Assembly (NCBI RefSeq): GCF_025291715.1
Contig: NZ_JAMBIZ010000009.1
Span: 1-64,000, forward strand
DNA from: Metasolibacillus sp.
Lineage (GTDB): Bacteria; Bacillota; Bacilli; Bacillales_A; Planococcaceae
DNA length: 64,000 bases
Direction: 5' to 3'
This document shows positions 40,349 to 49,364 of the stretch, one piece after another. Numbering within the stretch: the first letter of the stretch is position 1; the number at the start of each line of letters is the position of its first letter. The notes under the pieces were generated by a model that made no database searches, was not told the origin of the DNA, and saw only the letters and a list, made by a program, of their open reading frames with translations. Both the position numbers and the translations under genes were made by a program.

Positions 40349-40537
40349 ATGGAATTATATAGAAAAAAGATAGAGGATTTGCGAAATAGAGAAGTACAAT
40401 CAATAGAAATTGAAAAAGATGAATTTTTAGCATTTCGTCAAATTTTAGTAAATGAGCCTGACTTTAAGCATTTCCGAGGAGAAGCAAAGCAAGGTGGAAA
40501 TATTGTATTTACCTATTTAGATATTGCTCGAACATAA
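40349..40537 (+). CDS. small conserved hypothetical protein
   Basis: ATG at 40349 gives 62 residues (MELYRKKIEDLRNREVQSIE, then EFLAFRQILVNEPDFKHFRG, GNIVFTYLDIA). The nearest ribosome site AAGGAG is 14 bases upstream, longer than usual; a GTG at 40322 has none. The KDEFLAFRxxLVxxPDFKxFRGxAxxGG pattern looks like a short conserved Bacillales family of unknown function. It precedes a Spo0E-like gene by 36 bases. The upstream gap 40069-40348 is AT-rich without other features. Confidence 0.6.
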   Translation: MELYRKKIEDLRNREVQSIEIEKDEFLAFRQILVNEPDFKHFRGEAKQGGNIVFTYLDIART

Positions 40538-40573
40538 GTAAATTATTTGTATCGATGACGAGGGGGGACAAAA

Positions 40574-40753
40574 GTGGACGATGGTATTTTGAAGCAGCTT
40601 GAACGTACGAGAGAATTAATGATTCGTTCAGGAATCGAAAACGGACTGCGAAATGCCAAGACAATTCGCTTGAGTAAACAACTAGATCGATTGATGAACA
40701 AATATGAGGAACAAAAGCAACAGAATAAAATAAATGATCAATTTATGAATTAA
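40574..40753 (+). CDS. Spo0E-like aspartyl-phosphate phosphatase
   Basis: GTG at 40574 follows GAGGGGGGACAAAA. The 59-residue product (LERTRELMIRSGIENGLRNA, then IRLSKQLDRLMNKYEE) has the Spo0E-family motif SKQLDRLMNKY (SxxLD). Spo0E-like proteins dephosphorylate Spo0A~P and delay sporulation. With the PAS kinase 3 kb upstream this region holds both a potential activator and a brake of the phosphorelay, though they are not in one operon. Confidence 0.85.
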   Translation: MDDGILKQLERTRELMIRSGIENGLRNAKTIRLSKQLDRLMNKYEEQKQQNKINDQFMN

Positions 40754-40840
40754 AAAAATATTTAAAAAATATGTTTAAGCTCATAAAATCGTGGGAATAA
40801 TATGAATGAACACAGCAACATTCTCATTTCCCCCTTTTGG

Positions 40841-40874
40841 AGTAGAAGCAAACTAAAGCTTCTACTCTTTTTTT
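40841..40874 (+). terminator. terminator after Spo0E-like gene
   Basis: Perfect 9-bp stem AGTAGAAGC/GCTTCTACT followed by seven T. Confidence 0.9.
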
Positions 40875-40956
40875 GTTTAGCTACTATAATAATTCTTATT
40901 TTTTACTTACAATAAAGTAGCTTAAAACTTTTATACAAAATGAGGAGGAATGGACG

Positions 40957-41820
40957 ATGACGACAATTGCATTTATTGGAACAGGCGTTATGGGTGCAAG
41001 TATTGTAAAGCATTTATTAAAGGCGGAGCATGATGTAACAATTTATTCAAGAACAAAAGCAAAAGCATTACCTTTACTAGAGCTTGGTGCAAAGTGGGCC
41101 GACTCTCCAGCAGAGGCAACAAGAAATAAAGAGCTTATTTTTACGATGGTTGGCTACCCACAAGATGTGGAACAAGTATATTGTGGGGCAAATGGAATCT
41201 TATCCACAGCCAAAAGTGGCGCAACTATAGTCGATATGACAACTTCTGAACCATCATTAGCAAAAAAGCTTTATACATTAGCTTTGGAAAAAGGGGTACA
41301 TAGCATTGATGCGCCAGTATCAGGTGGCGATATTGGGGCACAAAATGGCACGTTATCGATTATGATTGGTGGGGATGAGGCAATTGTAGCATCCGTTCGA
41401 CCAATTTTTGAGCTATTTGGAGCGAATATCGTGTACCAAGGACAGGCAGGTGCAGGGCAGCATACAAAAATGTGTAATCAAATTGCGATTGCAGGTGGGA
41501 TGATTGGTACATGTGAGGCTATCATTTACGGCTTAAAGGCAGGGCTAACGATGGAGGATGTATTGATATCTATTTCATCGGGCGCAGCAGGTTCATGGTC
41601 CTTGTCGAATTTAGCGCCGCGTATATTAAAGCAAGATTTAGAGCCAGGGTTTTATATTAAGCATTTTATTAAAGATATGAAAATTGCTTTAGATGAGGCG
41701 CAGCAAATGAATTTACAATTGCCAGGTTTAAAGCTAGCAAAAAGCATGTATGATATTTTATTAACAGAAGGCTATGGAGAAAAAGGCACACAAGCCTTAA
41801 TTAAATATTACGAGCGTTAA
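40957..41820 (+). CDS. NAD-dependent 3-hydroxyisobutyrate dehydrogenase-family oxidoreductase
   Basis: The 287-residue protein is a beta-hydroxyacid dehydrogenase: Rossmann loop FIGTGVMGASIVKHLL (residues 5-20), substrate motif IDAPVSGGDIGAQNGTL, and the catalytic lysine in GAGQHTKMCNQIAIAG. Such enzymes include 3-hydroxyisobutyrate, tartronate semialdehyde and L-threonate dehydrogenases. It lies just upstream of an acid-sugar cluster, so an acid-sugar substrate is plausible, but a 160-base gap with a new promoter and operator separates them. AGGAGGAATGGACG precedes ATG. Confidence 0.88.
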   Translation: MTTIAFIGTGVMGASIVKHLLKAEHDVTIYSRTKAKALPLLELGAKWADSPAEATRNKELIFTMVGYPQDVEQVYCGANGILSTAKSGATIVDMTTSEPSLAKKLYTLALEKGVHSIDAPVSGGDIGAQNGTLSIMIGGDEAIVASVRPIFELFGANIVYQGQAGAGQHTKMCNQIAIAGGMIGTCEAIIYGLKAGLTMEDVLISISSGAAGSWSLSNLAPRILKQDLEPGFYIKHFIKDMKIALDEAQQMNLQLPGLKLAKSMYDILLTEGYGEKGTQALIKYYER

Positions 41821-41894
41821 AGGGCAGTGTAGGAAAGTAGGAATCATCTACTTCTCCTACACTTTTTTCTTTAATAATTGAATTTTTTGTTTGA

Positions 41895-41946
41895 AACGAA
41901 CAAAAAATGATTGCTTTTTATGTTAAAAACGAACATAATATGATTA
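41895..41946 (+). promoter_or_regulatory. promoter with 33-bp-spaced direct repeat, DeoR-type operator
   Basis: AAACGAACAAAAAATGATT (41895-41913) and AAACGAACATAATATGATT (41928-41946) match at 17 of 19 bases and are 33 bases apart. TTGCTT (41912-41917) and CATAAT (41935-41940), 17 bases apart, form a promoter covered by the repeats. A reversed half, GTTCG, follows near 41954. Confidence 0.7.
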
Positions 41947-41980
41947 TTAGTTGTTCGAAATTATCGGAAGGAGTGCTTTT

Positions 41981-42754
41981 ATGCAACCAAAAGATCGAAG
42001 AGAGCTTATTTTAGAACAGCTTACGATAAATGAAAAAATAGAAATTGAGCAGTTAGTAGAAACGTTAAATGTTTCAGCGATGACGATTCGCAGAGATTTA
42101 AATATTTTAGAGGCGGAAGAAAAAATTATCCGTACACATGGTGGGGCGGTATTAAATCAGCCGCTTGTAAATGAAGTTTCGTTTCAAATTAAGGAAACGA
42201 AGCACAGCTATCAAAAAAGGAAAATTGCCCAAACCGCTGTGCAATATATAAAAGATCATTCGACGATTTTACTTGATTCAGGCACAACAAATTTAGAAAT
42301 TGCTAAACGATTAAAGGACAAGCGGCATTTAACTGTTTTAACAAATGATATTCGCATTGCTGTTGAATTAATGGATTCAGATATTAAAGTGATTGTCACT
42401 GGTGGTGAATTACAAAATAATACAGGAGCAATTTTTGGACCATTGACAGAGCAAGTATTAAAAAATATTCATGTCGATCAATTTTTCCTTGGCTCTCATG
42501 CCGTACACATGGAGGCAGGAAGCACAGCGCCAACATTTGAAAAGGCTTCCATGAAGCAATTGATGATTGAGTGTGCAGAAACCACATTGCTCGTAGCAGA
42601 TTCAAGCAAATTTGATCAAAAATCGCTTGCTAAAGTATGCAATTTATCTCAAATAGATGGCATTATTACGGATGATGGTGTGCCTACACACTATATTGAA
42701 AAATTAAGAGAAACATGTCGTGTCATTATTGCGGAGGGAGGCGATGAGCTTTGA
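41981..42754 (+). CDS. DeoR-family regulator of the acid-sugar cluster
   Basis: The 257-residue protein has the DeoR winged helix (residues 1-58: MQPKDRRELILEQLTINEKI, LVETLNVSAMTIRRDLNILE, IIRTHGGAVL) and the sugar-phosphate sensor domain (DSGTTNLEIAKRLKDKRHLT, LTNDIRIAVEL, TGGELQNNTGAIFGP, ADSSKFDQ). ATG follows CGGAAGGAGTGCTTTT. It is first in an operon with a DUF1537 kinase, PdxA2 and GntP permease, so it probably senses a phosphorylated acid-sugar intermediate and binds the repeats upstream. Confidence 0.92.
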   Translation: MQPKDRRELILEQLTINEKIEIEQLVETLNVSAMTIRRDLNILEAEEKIIRTHGGAVLNQPLVNEVSFQIKETKHSYQKRKIAQTAVQYIKDHSTILLDSGTTNLEIAKRLKDKRHLTVLTNDIRIAVELMDSDIKVIVTGGELQNNTGAIFGPLTEQVLKNIHVDQFFLGSHAVHMEAGSTAPTFEKASMKQLMIECAETTLLVADSSKFDQKSLAKVCNLSQIDGIITDDGVPTHYIEKLRETCRVIIAEGGDEL

Positions 42755-44067
42755 AAATAGGTGTAATTGCAGATGATTTAACGGGTGCAAATGCAACAGG
42801 TGTTAGATTGACAAAATCGGGATTTCAAACATCGACAATGGTGCATTACAATCAAGCTCCAACTGCTGCACAAGCCTCGGTATGTGTAGATACAGATAGT
42901 CGCTATGCGAAAAGCGATGTTGCGCAAATGAGAGTTGCTAAAGTGCTAGATAATTTATCTGCTTGGGGAGTGGAAGTTGTTTGTAAACGAATTGATAGTA
43001 CAGTGCGTGGCAATATTGGCATCGAAATCGATACAATATTAAATAAACTGGGCGAAACCGCAATAGCCGTTGTTGTACCATCATTTCCCGATTCAGATCG
43101 CGTCGTTTCAGGTGGGTATTTATTAGTGAATGGTGTACCTTTACAATCGACAGATGTAGCAAAGGACCCTGTCGCTCCATTAACAAAATCCTATATCCCA
43201 GCGATTGTACAAGGACAAAGCGAATATCATGTTGCACATATCGGCTTGGAAGTTGTACTAGCAGGCGAGCAAGAGGTTGTAGGAGCTTTCAAGCAACAAA
43301 TACAGACAGGTACTCGCATTGTCGTTGTAGATGCTGTAACAAACGAAGATATTGAAGTAATTGCCAATGCAATGGCAGCATTGAAGGAACAGAAAATGAT
43401 TCCATGTGATCCAGGGCCACTAACAGCCGCTTTTTCAAGAGCATATTTTAGCCAGGCATTGTCCAATAAAAAAATACTTGTAACGGTCGGTAGCGTAACG
43501 GCAAATAGTGCCAATCAGCTACATTATTTAATGGAAAAGACGAATGCACATCCAATTTACGTTGAAACAGCTAAGTTAACAGCAAGTACAGACATGTGGG
43601 AGCAGGAAGTACAACGAGTTGTTGAAGCAGTATTAGAGGAAATGAAGCAGCAAGAAATATTGATTATTACAACATATATCCCTGGCTCTGAGCCTCTTGA
43701 TTTAAAGGAAATCGCTGAGCAGCAAAATATGAAGCAGGAGTTTTTAGCTAAGCGCATTGCAGATGGGCTTGGAAAAATTACAAGACTTGTTATTGAACAA
43801 AGCGAATTTGAAATTGGAGGCTGCTTCTCAAGCGGTGGCGATGTTACGGCATCTATTTGTTCGTTAGGTCATGTAGAAGGAATTAAACTACATGATGAAA
43901 TTCAACCGCTCGTTGCATACGGAGAATTTATTGGTGGTTACTTTGATGGCATTCCACTCGTGACAAAGGGTGGTATGGCTGGTGATAAAAAAGCGATTTA
44001 TACAAGTGTTCGCCATTTAATGATGATGGCAGCAAATGGACATCAAAACAAGATTGAGGAGGAATAA
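42751..44067 (+). CDS. four-carbon acid sugar kinase, DUF1537 (DtnK/OtnK type)
   Basis: The 438-residue protein is a DUF1537 kinase: N-terminal substrate domain IGVIADDLTGANATGVRLTK, DTDSRYA, VCKRIDSTVRGNIG, and C-terminal nucleotide domain with EIGGCFSSGGDVTASICS and GIPLVTKGGMAGD. Experimentally studied members phosphorylate D-threonate, D-erythronate or 3-oxo acid sugars at C4. Pairing with PdxA2 points to D-threonate or D-erythronate. The TTG start overlaps the regulator stop (TTGA). Confidence 0.92.
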   Translation: MKIGVIADDLTGANATGVRLTKSGFQTSTMVHYNQAPTAAQASVCVDTDSRYAKSDVAQMRVAKVLDNLSAWGVEVVCKRIDSTVRGNIGIEIDTILNKLGETAIAVVVPSFPDSDRVVSGGYLLVNGVPLQSTDVAKDPVAPLTKSYIPAIVQGQSEYHVAHIGLEVVLAGEQEVVGAFKQQIQTGTRIVVVDAVTNEDIEVIANAMAALKEQKMIPCDPGPLTAAFSRAYFSQALSNKKILVTVGSVTANSANQLHYLMEKTNAHPIYVETAKLTASTDMWEQEVQRVVEAVLEEMKQQEILIITTYIPGSEPLDLKEIAEQQNMKQEFLAKRIADGLGKITRLVIEQSEFEIGGCFSSGGDVTASICSLGHVEGIKLHDEIQPLVAYGEFIGGYFDGIPLVTKGGMAGDKKAIYTSVRHLMMMAANGHQNKIEEE

Positions 44068-44070
44068 ATT

Positions 44071-45084
44071 ATGACACAAGAAAGAGCAATTATTGGCATT
44101 CCGATGGGAGATCCAGCAGGGATTGGACCAGAAATTACGATGAAATCTTTAGCAAAGGCTGAAATTTATGATGTATGTAAACCATTAGTAATCGGTGATG
44201 CAGCTGTGCTAAAAAAAGCGATTGAAATCGTAGGTGCAAATTTAACTATTAATGAAGTAACGACACCTGCTGAAGGTAAATATGAGTTAGGTACAGTGGA
44301 CGTTATTAATTTAAACAATATCAATATCGATGAATTACAGTATGGTGAAGTGTCTGCACAATGTGGGCAAGGTGCATTTGAATATATTAAAAAATCAGTG
44401 GAGCTTGCAATGGCAGGTGACGTACAAGCAATTGCGACAACACCGATTAATAAAGAATCTTTAAAGGCTGCAAAAGTGCCTTATATTGGGCATACAGAAA
44501 TGCTGGAAGATTTAGCAGGTTCAGAAGACCCCTTAACAATGTTTGAAGTAAGAGGTATGCGCATTTTCTTCTTAACGCGCCACTTATCATTGAAGGATGC
44601 AATTGATGCGATGACAAAAGAGCGTGTGCGTGATTATTTAGTACGCTGTGATAAAGCGCTACAACGACTTGGGGTAGAACGTCGTCATTTTGCGGTAGCA
44701 GGCTTAAACCCACATAGTGGTGAAAACGGCTTATTCGGCTGGGAAGAAGTAAAAGAAATTAAACCAGGTATTGAATTAGCTGTAGCAGAAGGAATTGATG
44801 CAGTAGGTCCTGTACCAGCAGACTCTGTCTTCTTCCAAGCGCTAAATGGCAAATACGATGCGGTATTATCGCTTTATCATGACCAAGGACATATCGCAGC
44901 GAAAATGACGGATTTCCACCGTACTATTTCGATTACAAATGGTTTACCATTCCTACGTACATCTGTTGACCACGGGACAGCATTTGATATCGCAGGGAAA
45001 AACATTGCAGAAAGTGTTAGCATGGAAGAATGTATTAAAGTTGCGGCACAATATGCACCGAATTTCACAAAAAATAGCTTATAA
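44071..45084 (+). CDS. pdxA2: PdxA2, acid-sugar 4-phosphate dehydrogenase
   Basis: The 337-residue protein belongs to the PdxA family: [20 protein letters not shown] at the N-terminus, metal-site histidines in [13 protein letters not shown] and [12 protein letters not shown], and the C-terminal [15 protein letters not shown]. Beside a DUF1537 kinase it is expected to be PdxA2, which oxidatively decarboxylates D-threonate or D-erythronate 4-phosphate to dihydroxyacetone phosphate and CO2, not the vitamin B6 enzyme. It starts three bases after the kinase stop behind GAGGAGGAATAAATT. Confidence 0.92.
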   Translation: MTQERAIIGIPMGDPAGIGPEITMKSLAKAEIYDVCKPLVIGDAAVLKKAIEIVGANLTINEVTTPAEGKYELGTVDVINLNNINIDELQYGEVSAQCGQGAFEYIKKSVELAMAGDVQAIATTPINKESLKAAKVPYIGHTEMLEDLAGSEDPLTMFEVRGMRIFFLTRHLSLKDAIDAMTKERVRDYLVRCDKALQRLGVERRHFAVAGLNPHSGENGLFGWEEVKEIKPGIELAVAEGIDAVGPVPADSVFFQALNGKYDAVLSLYHDQGHIAAKMTDFHRTISITNGLPFLRTSVDHGTAFDIAGKNIAESVSMEECIKVAAQYAPNFTKNSL

Positions 45085-45089
45085 AATTA

Positions 45090-45120
45090 CTGTCGGGAAC
45101 TTCTCCCGACAGTCCGTTTT
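45090..45120 (+). terminator. intercistronic terminator or attenuator
   Basis: Perfect 9-bp stem CTGTCGGGA/TCCCGACAG, loop ACTTC, then TCCGTTTT. It lies between pdxA2 and the permease and may lower permease expression. Confidence 0.75.
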
Positions 45121-45161
45121 ACCATTAAAATGAAAACACTTACATTCAAGGGGGAAAAGAG

Positions 45162-46547
45162 ATGGATACAGTATCAGGTACGCAATTAATGGCTGGGCTT
45201 ATACTAGGAGTTATCGTTTTAATTTTATTAGTTTTGAAAACAAAAGTTCACGCATTTTTAGCATTGCTTATTGCTGCATCAATAGCTGGTATTGTGGGAG
45301 GAATGGCGCCAGCCGCTGTAGCCGATACAATTTCAGCAGGCTTTGGTAGTACATTAGCTTCTGTCGGTATTATTATTGGGTTAGGCGTTATGATGGGAAG
45401 AATACTAGAAGTATCAGGTGCCGCAGAAACCTTAGCCTATGCATTAATTCGCTTTGTTGGGAAAAGAAAAGAAGAATGGGCAATGGGGATTGCAGGCTTT
45501 ATCGTATCAATTCCGATATTTGTTGATTCTGCGTTTGTTATTTTAAATCCATTAGTGAAATCATTATCGAAAAAAACAGGTAAATCCGTTGTAGCAATTG
45601 GTGTCGCATTAGCATCAGGGCTTGTTATTACGCATTCCCTTGTACCACCAACTCCAGGTCCTTTAGGCGTAGCAGGTATTTTTGGCGTTGACATGGGGAT
45701 TATGATTGGTCTCGGTTTATTATTCGGTATTCCATTAATGATTGTCGGTATTTTATATGCGAAATGGTTAGGCAATAAAATTTATCAATTGCCTGATGAA
45801 AACTCAGAAACTGGCTTTGTTCGTCCAACAGAAAAAGTAGGTTATTCAGATTTAAGCGATGCGATGGATAAGCGAGAAAATGACAGAGCATTACCTTCTT
45901 TAATGTTATCTTTACTGCCAATTTTAGTGCCAATTATTTTAATTTTCTTAAATACGACTTTAGTTGCTTTAGATTTACAGGAAGGTTTTTATGGAATTTT
46001 AATTTTCTTAGGAAAACCAATTATTGCGGTAGCAATCGGTTTATTGTTTGCCATTTACGGGTTGGCAAGAAAAATGCCACGTGGCGAAACACTTGAGCGC
46101 ATGGAGGAAGGCATTCAGTCAGCAGGGATTATTCTTCTTGTAACAGGTGCTGGTGGCGCATTAGGCTTCGTCTTACGCGAAAATGGCGCTGGTGATTATA
46201 TTGCCAAAATGGTTGCTGAATTGCCATTACCCGCTATTTTAATTCCTTTCTTTGTAGCGACATTAGTACGACTTGTTCAAGGTAGTGGTACAGTAGCGAT
46301 GATTACGGCTGCATCCATTTCAGCACCAATTTTATCGCAAATGGATGTCAATATGGCGTTAGCTGCACAAGCAGCTGCGATGGGAGCACTTGTCTTCTCA
46401 TACTTTAATGATAGCTTATTCTGGGTAGTAAACCGTATGTCAGGCATTACGAATGTTAAGGAGCAAATTTTAGTATGGTCAGTGCCAACGACGTTAATGT
46501 GGTTTACAGGGTTAATCGCTCTATTAGTAGCCAATGTATTTATGTAA
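45162..46547 (+). CDS. GntP-family gluconate/acid-sugar permease
   Basis: The 461-residue membrane protein has about 12-14 helices and GntP-family motifs (GFGSTLASVGIIIGLGVMMG, RFVGKRKEEWAMGIAGFIVS, TKPGPLGVAG-like THSLVPPTPGPLGVAGIFGV, RLVQGSGTVAMITAASI, NDSLFWVVNRMSG). It would import the four-carbon acid sugar for the upstream kinase. AAGGGGGAAAAGAG precedes ATG. Confidence 0.92.
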   Translation: MDTVSGTQLMAGLILGVIVLILLVLKTKVHAFLALLIAASIAGIVGGMAPAAVADTISAGFGSTLASVGIIIGLGVMMGRILEVSGAAETLAYALIRFVGKRKEEWAMGIAGFIVSIPIFVDSAFVILNPLVKSLSKKTGKSVVAIGVALASGLVITHSLVPPTPGPLGVAGIFGVDMGIMIGLGLLFGIPLMIVGILYAKWLGNKIYQLPDENSETGFVRPTEKVGYSDLSDAMDKRENDRALPSLMLSLLPILVPIILIFLNTTLVALDLQEGFYGILIFLGKPIIAVAIGLLFAIYGLARKMPRGETLERMEEGIQSAGIILLVTGAGGALGFVLRENGAGDYIAKMVAELPLPAILIPFFVATLVRLVQGSGTVAMITAASISAPILSQMDVNMALAAQAAAMGALVFSYFNDSLFWVVNRMSGITNVKEQILVWSVPTTLMWFTGLIALLVANVFM

Positions 46548-46570
46548 AGAGACAATTTAACTAAGCTTTG

Positions 46571-46630
46571 AAAGCTCGAACCTGTAGCGGATTTTTATAA
46601 AATCTCGCTACGAGTGTTCGGGCTTTATTT
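46571..46630 (+). terminator. terminator of the acid-sugar operon
   Basis: AAAGCTCGAAC paired with GTTCGGGCTTT, with an inner GTAGCG/CGCTAC stem, then TATTTTAT. Confidence 0.8.
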
Positions 46631-46748
46631 TATCTAGTGGATAGAAGTATGACAATTGTAAAAATTTTAAAACGGTGATATGCCAAATAGTTGCGCTGTG
46701 ATACAATTGGTATATAAAAATGGGGCTTTAAGAGAGGGGCGAGTAACC

Positions 46749-47651
46749 TTGGATCATAAAGGTATTTTACTAGAAAGTGGTACTAATGAATTAGAAATCG
46801 TAGAATTTGAAGTGGCTAATAATAAATTTGGTATTAACGTAATTAAAGTCAAAGAAATTATTCAGCCAATTCCTGTGACATTTATCCCGCATGTGCATCC
46901 ACATGTAGAAGGAATCATTCAGCTACGTGGAGAGGTTTTGCCCGTTGTTGATATGTTGAAAGTATTAGGACTTAATCATTTACAGCATGGTCCACAGCAA
47001 AAGTATATCGTTGCAGAATTTAATAAACAGCGTGTTGTATTCCATGTGGACAACGTTACACAAATTCATCGTATTTCATGGAATCAAATTGAAAAGCCTT
47101 CTGATATGTATCAAGGTGGCGTATCACAGGTTATCGGTGTAATTAAACATAACGAAGAAATGATACTTTTGCTTGATTTTGAAAAAATTATGGTTGATAT
47201 TAACCCAGATTCAGGTATTAGTGTAGAATCTGTCAAAAAATTAGGGAAGCGTGAGCGCTCTGAGAAAAAAATTATCATTGCTGAGGACTCGCCATTATTG
47301 CGCAAGCTGTTACATGATACGATGCATGAAGCGGGCTATGATAATATTGATTTCTTTGAAAATGGTCAAGATGCTTTGAACTATTTAGAAGCATTAGCGA
47401 AAGCTGGTGGAAACATCGAAGAGCATGTTCAACTTGTTATTACAGATATTGAAATGCCACAAATGGATGGTCACCATTTAACAAAGCGAATTAAAACAAA
47501 TCCTGATTTGAAAATATTACCTGTTATCATATTCTCAAGCTTAATTACAGATGATTTGCGACATAAAGGAGATCAAGTTGGTGCGGAGGATCAAATTTCA
47601 AAACCAGAAATCGCAGAGCTTATTTTACGCGTAGATCAATTTATTTTGTAG
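46749..47651 (+). CDS. cheV: chemotaxis coupling protein CheV
   Basis: The 300-residue protein joins a CheW-like domain (about residues 10-150: LLESGTNELEIVEFEVANNK, VEGIIQLRGEVLPVVDM) to a receiver domain (170-295) with phospho-acceptor Asp233 in LVITDIEMPQMDG and the partner Lys in SKPEI. TTG at 46749 is preferred to an ATG at 46680, because the earlier segment resembles promoter DNA and CheV proteins normally begin just before GILLESG. B. subtilis CheV is 303 residues long. It couples receptors to CheA and helps adaptation. Confidence 0.93.
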   Translation: MDHKGILLESGTNELEIVEFEVANNKFGINVIKVKEIIQPIPVTFIPHVHPHVEGIIQLRGEVLPVVDMLKVLGLNHLQHGPQQKYIVAEFNKQRVVFHVDNVTQIHRISWNQIEKPSDMYQGGVSQVIGVIKHNEEMILLLDFEKIMVDINPDSGISVESVKKLGKRERSEKKIIIAEDSPLLRKLLHDTMHEAGYDNIDFFENGQDALNYLEALAKAGGNIEEHVQLVITDIEMPQMDGHHLTKRIKTNPDLKILPVIIFSSLITDDLRHKGDQVGAEDQISKPEIAELILRVDQFIL

Positions 47652-47679
47652 TAAGCACCTATCCAATCATATGTAAATG

Positions 47680-47717
47680 AAAAGTCGGATGCTTACGAAT
47701 AGGTATTCCGACTTTTT
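47680..47717 (+). terminator. terminator after cheV
   Basis: AAAAGTCGGA paired with TCCGACTTTT around a 17-base loop, ending in a T-run. Confidence 0.8.
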
Positions 47718-47819
47718 GAGTTGGATTAGTAATGATGTCGAGACGTAAAAGGCAAGTGACGGATAAGTAGTAAATACGTTAGCTAGGCTGAATAAAGAGA
47801 ACGAAAAGGAGCAAAAAGT

Positions 47820-49364
47820 ATGAAAGATATGAAAACAGCGATTATTGATATCGGCTCAAATACTGTCCGTCTCGTTATGTATCGCTACAGCAAAAATGAA
47901 GGCTTGCGAGAGTTTGGGAATATGAAAAAGGTGGCGCGTCTACGTACATATCTTTTACCAAATGGTGAGATGTCTGAAGAGGGCATTCAACTATTGCAAG
48001 ATTTATTAGCGTCATTTAAGCAAATATTAGAGGACTATGAGGTGACAGATATTAAAATTGCTGCAACAGCAGCTGTTCGCCAAGCAACAAATAATGCTGA
48101 AATTGTTGAACGTATGCAGCGAGAGCTTGGGATGACCCTTGATATTTTAACAGAGGAAGAGGAAGCATACTTTGGCTTTGTAGCTGTAGTAAATTCAATG
48201 GTTACGCCATCAGCTATTACAATTGATATCGGTGGCGGTTCAACAGAAATTACGTTATTTAAAAATAAAAAGCTACTAAAAACGCATAGTTTTCCATTTG
48301 GAACGGTATCTCTTAAGCAAAACTATGTCAATAATACAACGATTACGGAAGAAGAAAAACAACAATTACGCAGCTTTTTGCGTGCGCAATTTATGTCGCT
48401 ACCATGGATAGTTGATACGAATCTACCTGTTATTGGTATTGGGGGAAGTGCACGTAATATTGGGCAGGTGCATCAGCAACAAATTGGCTATCCAATCTCA
48501 GACGTACACCATTACGAGCTAACTAAACAGAATATTGACACATTAAAGCTAGAGCTTGGCGGCATGAGCTTTGAACAGTTGAAACAATTAAACGGTTTAT
48601 CAGCCGACCGTGCAGATATTATTGTCTTAGCGCTTGAAGCATTTGCGGCATTAATGGATGTAGTGAGCTCAAAGCATTTTCAGCTAAGTAAAAAAGGACT
48701 GCGTGAAGGCTTAATTATTAATCGAATTGCGGGAAGCAATTCAACTGCATTTGATAAATATAATGTATTTAATATTAACGCACGACGTATCGCCTTTGAA
48801 TATGGGCGCTCTGAAGAGGAGGCCTTGACACTCAGCAGCTTAGCAGAACAATTATATCGAGAAGCATGCCTGTTAGAATTATTTCATTACAATGAGGAGC
48901 ATTTAGAGCTTGTTACACGAGCAGCGAAGCTTTATGCGATTGGGGAGTATATTGAGCTAGATTCAGCAAGTCAGCATACATTTTACTTAATTTCAAATCA
49001 ATCGATTCCAGGAATTACACAAATCGAACGTATTAAAATAGCGCTTTTAGCCTCCTATAAAAATAAGGAGTATTTTGAACGCTTTATACAGCCATTTACA
49101 ACATGGTTTTCCAAGGAAGAGCAAAAGGCTTTACGAGATTTTGGCGCATTACTGAAATTCATTTACGGATTAAACATTTCAAAAAGAAATATCGTGCGCA
49201 AAATAACATTGGAAAGAATGGGAGAGGAAATTGTAGCGATTGTCACAACAGAGCGAAATGCTGTTGCGGAGGAATATCAAGCAAACAGACAAAAAAAGCA
49301 TCTTGAGCGCCTATTTAAACGTAATTTAATAATTAAATTTGAAGTAGAAGGACGGGATGAATAA
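47820..49364 (+). CDS. Ppx/GppA exopolyphosphatase
   Basis: The 514-residue protein has the ASKHA phosphatase fold: IIDIGSNTVRLVMY (residues 7-20), LTEEEEAYFGFVAVVNSM, TIDIGGGSTEITLF, IGIGGSARNIGQV, then a C-terminal HD-like helical domain. It hydrolyses polyphosphate or pppGpp. It overlaps ppk1 by one base, so synthesis and breakdown enzymes are made together. AAAAGGAGCAAAAAGT precedes ATG. Confidence 0.92.
   Translation: MKDMKTAIIDIGSNTVRLVMYRYSKNEGLREFGNMKKVARLRTYLLPNGEMSEEGIQLLQDLLASFKQILEDYEVTDIKIAATAAVRQATNNAEIVERMQRELGMTLDILTEEEEAYFGFVAVVNSMVTPSAITIDIGGGSTEITLFKNKKLLKTHSFPFGTVSLKQNYVNNTTITEEEKQQLRSFLRAQFMSLPWIVDTNLPVIGIGGSARNIGQVHQQQIGYPISDVHHYELTKQNIDTLKLELGGMSFEQLKQLNGLSADRADIIVLALEAFAALMDVVSSKHFQLSKKGLREGLIINRIAGSNSTAFDKYNVFNINARRIAFEYGRSEEEALTLSSLAEQLYREACLLELFHYNEEHLELVTRAAKLYAIGEYIELDSASQHTFYLISNQSIPGITQIERIKIALLASYKNKEYFERFIQPFTTWFSKEEQKALRDFGALLKFIYGLNISKRNIVRKITLERMGEEIVAIVTTERNAVAEEYQANRQKKHLERLFKRNLIIKFEVEGRDE

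Noticed and set aside
46640..46690. Possible sigma-D promoter before cheV
   Set aside because: TAAA and GGTGATAT are present, but the spacing is about 11 bases, too short for sigma-D.
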